Of a DNA stretch of 64,000 bases, positions 56,560 through 64,000 are shown piece after piece (position 1 is the first letter of the stretch; the number at the start of each line of letters is the position of its first letter). The position numbers and the translations under genes are program-made. This stretch comes from Rhizomys pruinosus (lineage: Eukaryota > Chordata > Mammalia > Rodentia > Spalacidae), in contig VZQC01007982.1 in assembly GCA_009823505.1 (NCBI GenBank), positions 4,714,673-4,778,672 on the forward strand, read 5' to 3'. The notes under the pieces are model-generated. The model searched no databases. It was given only the letters and a program-made list of their open reading frames with translations, and was not told where the DNA came from.

Positions 56560-56715
56560 TACATGTGTGTGAGTATACATGAGGGTATACATATAGAAGT
56601 CAGAGGAAAACTTACAAGAGTTTTTTTCTTCCACTGTTTGGTTCTGACAGTCCAACTCAGGTCATCAGGCCTTGGCAGAAGATGCCCTTACCCACTGAGA
56701 CATCTCATCATTGCT
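56560..56715 (-). mobile_element. B3-type SINE, antisense
   Basis: AGAAGTCAGAGGAAAACTTA, then TCAGGTCATCAGGCCTTGGC and CCCACTGAGACATCTC in reversed B3 order. Confidence 0.65.
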
Positions 56716-56952
56716 AAAAAAAATTTTTCAAGTAAGAAAAGAACTGCCATGTTATCTATAAGTCCATACCTCCCTGAACAAAAAACTTATTTCACTTCTC
56801 TTAAATATGGGCAGACAGCCAAGGAGAGTAAGATATTTGTGAAGACTGTGTAACATCAAAGAGGTCAAAACAAGCAGAAGTGGTAACTAGAAGAGATGGG
56901 TTATCCTGAAAGGTGGGGAGTGTCTTGGGGGCGGGGAAACAACTTTAGTTAG

Positions 56953-57008
56953 GGCAGGTGTGGTGGTATACACCCAGCAGAGGCAAGCAGATCTCTGTGA
57001 GTTCAAGG
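56953..57008 (+). mobile_element. B1 SINE 5' fragment
   Basis: B1 start with an internal deletion, ending at GTGAGTTCAAGG where a purine-rich tract takes over. Confidence 0.8.
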
Positions 57009-57056
57009 AGGAGGGGGAGGGGGAGGAAAGAGGGGGAGGGGGAAGAGGAGGAGGTG
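57009..57056. repeat. GGA-rich low-complexity tract
   Basis: GAGGAGGGGGAGGGGGAGG-type purine run that replaces the 3' part of the B1. Confidence 0.93.
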
Positions 57057-57059
57057 ATA

Positions 57060-57550
57060 TCCATGAAATAAGAACAGTATGCTATATGATAAAAATGCAT
57101 GCAGAATCCAAGAAACCTGAGAAATATAGCTATGAAAATGAAATTAAAATCTTAGAAAGATTAGAAAATAGAACTGTAGAAAAAAGAAAATAGAACCAAA
57201 GGAGGCAGGAAGGGGGGTGGGGGGGAGACAAAAGGCTCCATGGAACAGTCAAGGGTCTGTGAATGCAAGAACCACAAAGAGAAAGGCAAGAAAAGGAAGG
57301 AACCAAAGCCACCCAGAAATTCATGAAAGCTTCCTAAAGTGGAAAGCAAGCGTGGATTTTGACATTGAAATGGCCAAATGGTTGAGAATAGACCTGTGGT
57401 CTCACAAGGGGATTATCTCCAAGTTTCAGAACTAAAGAGAAAAATATTACAACTGTCCAAAAAGAGTTTTTCTAAAAAGGGCCAAGAAACAGAAAATCAA
57501 TGATGGCGCAGGAAGCCAAAGAACAATAGAAAAATACATTAGGGTTAAAA
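57060..57550. other. Purine-rich intronic sequence
   Basis: A-rich on the + strand with a G-run at 57209-57230. It may be an old L1 ORF1-like fragment (many GAA/AAA codons around 57130-57480), but I cannot confirm a frame. Confidence 0.35.
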
Positions 57551-57563
57551 AATACTTCCATCA

Positions 57564-57720
57564 GCTGGGTGTGGTTGCGCACGCCTTTAATCCTAGCACT
57601 TGGGAGGCAGAGGCAGGCGGATCTTTGTGAGTTCAAGGCCAGCCTGGTCTACAGAGCAAGTTCCAGGACAGCTGGGGCTACAAGGAGACCCTGTCTCGAA
57701 AAGACTAAAAAAAAAAAAAA
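57564..57720 (+). mobile_element. B1 SINE
   Basis: AATACTTCCATCA is duplicated at 57551-57563 and 57721-57733. Confidence 0.95.
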
Positions 57721-57733
57721 AATACTTCCATCA

Positions 57734-58881
57734 TAAGAGTATGTCTCCAGACATACCAGTTCAGTATGCGGGAAGAATGCAGACATTTCAGACATACAGG
57801 GTCCCAGGAAACTTATTTCCATATAACCTTCCCACAAAATGTACCAAACTCAAGGGCGGGCCACATGAAAACAAGATTCCAGCATTCCCACAGGAAAAGC
57901 TCCCACAGTGAAGAGGGAGGTGCGGGGCTACCAGCCCTCCCTCTGCCCCAGCAAGAGCACAGCACATCCCAGGAGAGCATTGCCAGGATCCCCAGAGGGA
58001 ACGGATGTACTGAAAGATCTGGGAAGAACTTGAAGTTGAACGACCTCTTAGAACACACAACTCTCAGGGTTGTCCACACCCAAATCCCTAGAACCTATGG
58101 CTCTGTTAGGCAGACAGGAATTTAAGTTGCTTATAGCTCACCTTAATGTTGGGAGATTATCACAGATCATGCAGCCAAGCTCCGTATCCTCACAAGTGGA
58201 AGAAGACCAGAGTGGGTTAGTGGGATGTCATGTGAGGGGGACTCTGGTGTCATTGCTGGCATCAAAGATGAAAAGAGAAGCCACAGGTGAGCAATGTAAC
58301 CAGGCGTTCACACCGTGGCCCTGGCACCTCTTTAGGCCAGGGAGAGCAGCACGCAGTGCTGTAGGCGCCAAGCCACTGAGTCTGTGCACGCTTCTCACAC
58401 CAGCAGGAGGAAACAAAGTACTAGGGATTTTTGCATCCTTTTTTTTGCCAGAAAAAAAAAAAAAAAAACAAGGTTCAAAAATAAAGCACCTTTTCTAAAT
58501 TAGTAGGTGGCCCAGCCAAGACTGGAGCCACAGGAGTGTGTTCCCAGCCAAGAGCCTTTTCTGAGCACCACCAGTGTCAGGGGCATCCTGAGCCATCTTG
58601 GCTGAGCCTTCCAGCAACCTGCAAGATGTGGGGCGTATGCCCGCATTTCTCATAGGAGGATACTGAGAGTAGTGGATTTGAAACTATGGCGTTAACCCAG
58701 TGCCCATAGGCTTACCACAACACCACTGAGCTGTCTTCCTGCACTTCGTGAGTGAGAAAACTGAGTCAGAATGTCTGTATCTGCCAAGGCCCAGATGGAG
58801 CTGCAGTTAGTACTAGAAGGGGTCCTTCCTGCTTGCCAGGTCTTGAAGGCATGTAAAAATATTCATCAAGAGAAGATAGTA
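57734..58881. other. Intronic sequence, GC-richer
   Basis: No recognised SINE. Contains an A run at 58450-58468. Text at 57735-58140 is open in several frames but shows no domain. Confidence 0.4.
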
Positions 58882-58950
58882 GCCAGGTGTGGTGGCACAC
58901 GCATTTAAGTTTCAGGACAGCTGGGGCTACAGGGAGACCCTGTCTAAAAA
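58882..58950 (+). mobile_element. B1 SINE with large internal deletion
   Basis: The B1 start (GCCAGGTGTGGTGGCACACGC) jumps straight to TTTCAGGACAGCTGGGGCTA, omitting the middle third. AGATAGTA flanks both ends. Confidence 0.9.
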
Positions 58951-58959
58951 AAAAAAGAT

Positions 58960-60085
58960 AGTAACTGACTACCCTAAACTCAAAACTCAAAGTGACACAT
59001 CTACCCTCTCCTCAGTAGGTATTTCTGCTTCTAGAGAAATGGTGTGAATACCAAAACCTTTCTGTCAAAATGATAGTGCAGCCCCCACAGTGGCTCTCCC
59101 GCCTGGATTTTGTTAGTAGGGCTCATTAGCATACCTTCACCTTAGGTTGGATTAAATTCACTCAGAGAGGACACCATTCTATCTGGCATAGTCAGGGCAG
59201 ACAGGTTGCTGCCGTGACCCCAGTGGTCTCTGTGGAGACACCACCTGAAACATTTAAAAGGCCATACTCTTATTTTTTGACACTCTTTATGCATATTCTC
59301 GATCTTCTCACACAAACAACACGTATCATGCAAGGCAAACAAATTTAAATCTGAGCAAAATTAAGTGTCAGCACACGTGCTTACGCCAGATCTATATAAT
59401 GCTTTTGAGGCTTCTGGAAACATGAACCAAGCCATTTATGCTTCATAGGAACAGATTATATCATTTGAAATCCTCAATAAAAATGCACTCTCATATTCTA
59501 CAGATGGGTGTCATTTAATTATAATATGTATTTAAAATGCAAAGGGCTACATTAATTCTGCACTGTGGCTGAGATTTTAATTGCACTCAAGTTAGGAAAT
59601 TCTGAGTTAATGTTCCCCTGGCATCTCCCATTCTGTCTCTTAGAACAGATGTATTGTGATCTGAAGAGGATTTCAATATGTTTCCACATGCTGTACATGC
59701 AGGGATGCCTTTGTGACTCAGGGATGGCAGGCGTCATAAAAACAGGGAGTTGATCCTGGGGTGGGTGCTCAGCAGCTCATGGCTACCTTTGAGGCTCTTC
59801 CCCAGGACCAGGTGCCCTCGGCCAACCCTCACTGCAGCCGTACTTCCTCCTCCCCAGGGCAGGTTTCACAGAGAAGTTGAGGGGGCCTCCTACTTTTGTT
59901 TTGGGGTGAGAAGGAAGCATCCATTCTTAAAATGTTTAGAACCTTGAAGAACTCAGTAATTAGCTAAATAGTATGAATGCCATTAACGTATTTTAGAGCA
60001 TATACTAAATTTAATAAAGGCTAATTGACCAAAAACAAAGTTATCAGCATTACTTAAGTACTATGATAGACCAGATTTTTTTGTG
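58960..60085. other. Unique intronic sequence (1.1 kb)
   Basis: No transposon recognised. 59470-59740 is AT-rich and non-repetitive, and is a candidate conserved element by texture only. Confidence 0.45.
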
Positions 60086-60089
60086 GGGG

Positions 60090-60232
60090 GGGGTGTTTTT
60101 GAGACAGGTTCCCCCTATAGTCCCAGCTGGCCTGGAACTCACTCTGTGGACCAGGCTGGCCTTGAATTCAGAGGTCCGCCTGTCTCTGCCTCTCAGGTGC
60201 TGGGATAAAAGCTGTGTGCCACCACACCTGGT
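60090..60232 (-). mobile_element. B1 SINE, antisense, diverged
   Basis: Reversed B1 from TTTTTGAGACAGGTTCCCCC to CACCACACCTGG, preceded by a G-run at 60085-60093. Confidence 0.88.
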
Positions 60233-60234
60233 GG

Positions 60235-61075
60235 AACACCAGAATTTTTGAACCCTTTGGAACTGAACTCCCCTATAACTTGGAAATAGCCCAAGGCCTA
60301 GAAAAGGCAGCACAAGGGATGTTTCTGACAACTGGGTCAGGGGTGAAGGCAAACTAACAGGACAGTAGATGTGAAGAACCACACCCTATGCAATAACTGC
60401 AGTGTCGAGGACATGCAGAAAGATTGATTCTGTACTTAAATTCATGATATTATAGTACAAAGAAGAGGTGAGAAGATCCATGAACAGAGAAAGAAATAGG
60501 AAATTGACAATGAGCAAGAAAAGATACTATTCCTTCATTCATTCTATTGCTTCGTCATTCAGCCACTCTGTGCCTAGAATAGTGTTCCCAGGGGCGCTCA
60601 AGGGGAGCCCTAGATACAGAGTCCAATCCACTTCAGGCTTTAGAGTGTAGCAGGACTATTATCTGCATAGGGTACAAGTTAAATCAACGCAGAAATTTTG
60701 CTTTATTTTTAATATTACCTTAGGAAATACTGAAAATTGTAGAGAAAAGAAGAAAGGGGTATTTCATCTTGAAAGGATGAATATTAAGAATGTTAAGTAC
60801 AGAAATAGGAACTTGTCTTATATATTTTATGAGAATGTTTTTATTATGTATGTATGCCCCTGTGAAATCTTTTTAATTAAAATCTGCAAGGCTAATAAGA
60901 GGTAATATATGAGAAAGAATTTCAAGTTCTTAGGAAAATAGGCAGTGTATAAATCTTTGGGGAAGAAAATAAATCCCAAACCCTCTTAGAAAAATCAGCA
61001 AAAGAACAAGTCTCTGGACTCAGACATACTGGTTCCCTGTCTAGTCTGTTATGTCAGACTCATAACTTTCTATAT
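60235..61075. other. Unique intronic sequence
   Basis: No recognised feature. Confidence 0.4.
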
Positions 61076-61078
61076 TTG

Positions 61079-61168
61079 AGAGGGAGGGAAGGAGGGAGGG
61101 AGAGAGAGAGAGAGGGAGGGAGGGAGGGAAGGAGGGAGGGAGAGAGGGAGGGAGGGAGAGAGAAAGAG
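61079..61168. repeat. GGGA/GA-rich microsatellite
   Basis: Alternating (GGGA)n and (GA)n blocks, almost pure purine on the + strand. Confidence 0.96.
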
Positions 61169-61169
61169 G

Positions 61170-61695
61170 CTAAGTTGAAGAACCAACCACATTTTTCTTT
61201 CTGGCTTTTAAGCCTAGTTTTATCAGTCTGTGTTTCCAGTGGTTCAAGATCATCAAACATAGAACAAATCATCACCATCCTGAGAGTCTGGTTTCCTAAC
61301 CTCCTTCTCCAGAACCATCTTCTTTTTCTTTATCTGCTGACTTCTCTTCACACCTTGAATGAGTCCCAGATGACTTCTGCATCACTAAGACAGTGTCTTC
61401 CACATGAAGGTCCCACAGAGAAGCTGGGTGAAGGTTATGAAGAGCATCCAGCATAACCACACAGTTAACGTGCAGAGGTTCTAGACCCCAGACACTGAAA
61501 CACCATTTGTGACTTACACCAGAGCTTGACCATCTAAATCTGCAGTATAGAGGAGACTTAGGGGACATCAGCAAATGGAGAAAACCCCCTAATCATGTAA
61601 GGCTAAATGAGGAAGAGACTGATTTTTTTTGTTGTTATTGCTATGGAAGACAAAAAAATAGGCCTCATTCACAGTTGTTCAGTTTGGGGCAGGAG
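61170..61695. other. Unique intronic sequence
   Basis: No recognised feature. Confidence 0.4.
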
Positions 61696-61699
61696 ATGT

Positions 61700-61842
61700 T
61701 TGTTGCTTTTTTGAAACAAGGCCTGGCTATGTAGTCCTGGCTATCCTGAAACTCACTATGTAGACCAGGCTAGCCTCCAACTTGTAGGATTCTCTTGCCT
61801 CTGTCTCTTAAGTGCTTACTAAATGCTAAAGCACCCAGCTGA
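61700..61842 (-). mobile_element. Old B1 SINE, antisense
   Basis: Reversed, strongly diverged B1 (TTTTTGAAACAAGGCCTGGC, ACTATGTAGACCAGGCTAGC). Confidence 0.75.
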
Positions 61843-61971
61843 CTTATTAAGTTTTTAGTTTTAGTTTTATGATTTGTTTGTTTTTAATAGTCTCAACTCA
61901 TACCTGGACCTTATATAAGATGGATAGTTAGATTAAAGGAAAGAAAGGAAAGGAAGGAGAGATTGGATCCT

Positions 61972-62193
61972 TTTATTTTCATGCATTTATTTTAAGGGCA
62001 TGAATGTTTGCCTGCATGTATATAATTGTGTACATGACATGCATCCCATGCCTGCAGAGGCCAGAAGAAGACATCAGCTACCCTGGAACTGCAGTTAAGG
62101 AGAGTTGTTAGCCACCTTGTAGATGCTAGGAACCGAACCCAGGTCCTCTGCAAGAGCAGCCGGCACTCTTAAGCACTGAACCTCCCTCCTACC
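61972..62193 (-). mobile_element. Older B2 SINE, antisense
   Basis: Reversed B2. The head GCAAGAGCAGCCGGCACTCTTAAGCACTGAACC is clear; the body is diverged. Confidence 0.88.
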
Positions 62194-62199
62194 CTGAAA

Positions 62200-63345
62200 A
62201 ACTTGGTTCTTTGAATGATTTTATTACCTCCTTTTTTTTTTTCCTTTTTAGAAATTACACTAGACAGAAAATTTATACGAAAAAGGTAGATTTTGTTAGG
62301 GCAAGATTTTTGTAGAAACTAACAGAAAACAACCCTCTTTTAGAGGAGTGATTGCCTCCTTTAAAGTGCTAATTTCCAAGTGAGATTTACGCCTTCTTGC
62401 AGAGTCAGTGAGGAGTACCTGAGGCAGTTGGAAGGAGACAATTCATTACTGGTTAGTGTACACACTCCATGAAAGATATTAATTCACAAAATGAAAAGCT
62501 AATCGAGTGTTTAGCTGGCCTTTTATCACTGGTGGCAGTCTGCACTGGCTCCATCCTTAGTGTTTACTGAACTGATGGGACTGTGTTCTGGCCTGCTTAT
62601 CACAGCTCATCTCAAATGAGTTTGCATTCTTCCTAAACTCCCTGGGCATCCCTGTTTTCCTGCTCAAAACCAGTAATCTCAGGATGCCAAGGAAGCCAGG
62701 AAGTGACCACACCCATTTCTAATTTTCCGCTTTCTCCTTGACTTCTTGATGTGTCCCTAACCAACTGCCCCCCAGCCCTGCACATATGTCCCCTGTCCTG
62801 TGGTCACACATAAATTAATCCCTATAGTCACCGAGCTAATTAGAAAGCTAGGTTTTTCGGTTGATAGGCCTGAAGGCATGAAAGATGCCTGTGGTCAGCC
62901 AGTGCTAGAGCTGGAATATTATCACATTACTCGAATTTAACTAAAATGATAATGTGCCTGGTGGTACTTTCCTCCTTCTCCTGGTCTGCACTTTCCACTC
63001 TCTGTGTAAATATTTGATCTTCCATTCATGTTTTCTACTTTTGATATGACAGAAAGATTTATACCAAGCCTTCATTCTAAAATCATAGAAAAATACATTC
63101 TCTCCTAAGAGTCTGTGTTGTTCATTTCTGGACATGTTTTGTATTTTCAGGACTTGAAAGCCCTTTATTCCTCTTCATACTTTTTTTTTCTTACCTACTA
63201 AAAGCAGGTATAATGACTTTAACCAACTTGAAATATCATCATTGCCTCCGAAGGTGAGCACATTGGGAAATGTTGTATAACATTTCAGTAAAGTACCTGT
63301 TAAATGAACACTATAAATGCAAAAGCTTTTTAAGTCTTTTTACTC
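62200..63345. other. Unique intronic sequence (1.1 kb)
   Basis: No recognised transposon. 62330-62530 is non-repetitive, with an acceptor-like TTCTTGCAG (ending about 62402) and a donor-like GTTAGT about 50 bases later. This is noted as a weak cryptic-exon possibility only. Confidence 0.4.
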
Positions 63346-63362
63346 TATATATTAAGGATTTT

Positions 63363-63602
63363 TTTTGTTATTTTATTTATTTTTGTATGTGTATGAATGT
63401 ACTGTCTGCATGTAGGTCTGTGCACCCGTGTCATGTAGTGCCTCGGAGGTCCAAAGAGGGCGTTGGATTCCCCTGGAACTGGAGTTCTCCTGGAATTGGA
63501 GTTACAGATGATTCTCAGCCACCATGTGGGTGCTGGGGATCAAACCCAGGTCCTCTGCAAGAGCAGTCAGCGCTCTTTACTGCTAGGCTATCTCTCCAGC
63601 CC
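63363..63602 (-). mobile_element. Young-type B2 SINE (17-bp duplication), antisense
   Basis: Internal duplication at 63474-63507. ATTAAGGATTTTT (63350) and ATTAAGGAATTTTT (63604) are the target copies. Confidence 0.94.
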
Positions 63603-64000
63603 CTATTAAGGAATTTTTAAAGTTTGTGTTGTGAGTTGTTTGGGGTTGCAGAAAATGAGGAAGTACTGACATTTGTTTTACATAAAATGGGAAACTGTGG
63701 CTTTTCTTTTTGCTTTTGACCTCTGACTCCTCTGTTATATTCTGGGACCATACCAGCTGTTCTGCTGTCAAATCTTCTCCAGTAGGCACAAGGCTGAACA
63801 AAGAAATTGATGCGCTTGGGCACACACACACACATACACACGGGATCCATCAGCCTGATAATCATAATACATGTATATACAAGGATTCATAAATCATGTG
63901 TTCTCTGGAACTTAGCCAGTAGAAATTAATCTACATTGGTGAATCAGTATCTTATAGAGGCCATCAAGAAATATATTAATTCATTCCATAAGTATCTGTG
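63603..64000. other. Unique intronic sequence to window end
   Basis: A short CA run at 63820-63841; otherwise no recognised feature. Confidence 0.4.

Larger units (their letters stand above)
28499..64000 (+). other. Exoc4: 5' part of the next Exoc4 intron (runs off the window)
   Basis: The intron starts with donor GTAAGT at 28499. No acceptor followed by the expected next Sec8 peptide was seen, so the intron is at least 35.5 kb long. It contains transposon remnants, microsatellites and several unique stretches listed separately. Confidence 0.85.

Noticed and set aside
62403..62452. Possible cryptic or next Exoc4 exon between TTCTTGCAG and GTTAGT
   Set aside because: The sequence does not encode the expected continuation after STSQ in the required phase, and the plus frame hits a stop. 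Kept only as a weak splice-site coincidence.

Overview
This is a mammalian window, almost certainly from a muroid rodent. It is saturated with B1 (7SL-derived) and B2 (tRNA-derived) SINEs, plus B3, B4 and RSINE1-type copies, rodent-type L1 ends and LTR elements of the ERVL/MaLR kind. That combination points to mouse-like rodents (mouse, rat, hamster, vole or gerbil relatives). The species cannot be fixed from the sequence alone.

The only protein-coding gene I can support is Exoc4 (Sec8, a subunit of the exocyst vesicle-tethering complex), on the + strand. Two consecutive internal coding exons are present, at 988-1143 and 28320-28498. Their splice sites and phases fit each other: phase 2 into and out of the first exon, then phase 2 in and phase 1 out of the second. 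Everything else is intron: the tail of one intron (1-987), a complete 27.2-kb intron (1144-28319), and the start of a third (28499-64000). No promoter, terminator, tRNA gene, rRNA gene or CRISPR array was found.

Layout. 1-6.3 kb: L1 3' end, exon, SINEs, and a 40-bp minisatellite of about 32 units lying against an old antisense L1. 6.3-17 kb: AT-rich intron, an antisense L1 ORF2 fragment split by a B2, and many B1/B2 copies. 17-24.3 kb: dense SINE and L1 remnants, a 17-bp minisatellite, and two copies of a composite SINE that joins a B2 head to a whole B1. 24.3-28.5 kb: mostly unique sequence with a strong hairpin at 24921-24990, a solo LTR, and the second exon. 28.5-38.4 kb: unique sequence, SINEs, an old L1, and a 2.45-kb non-coding LTR element with both LTRs. 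38.4-64 kb: intron with scattered SINEs, L1/HAL1-like 3' fragments, a second solo LTR, microsatellites including (CTG)12, and several unique stretches that may be conserved.

The observations most worth following are the composite B2-head/B1 SINE (two copies with the same junction, each bounded as a unit by target-site duplications), the pre-miRNA-like hairpin, a young B2 subfamily marked by a 17-bp internal duplication, and the higher-order structure of the 40-bp minisatellite. All statements about conservation are inference, because no alignment could be run.
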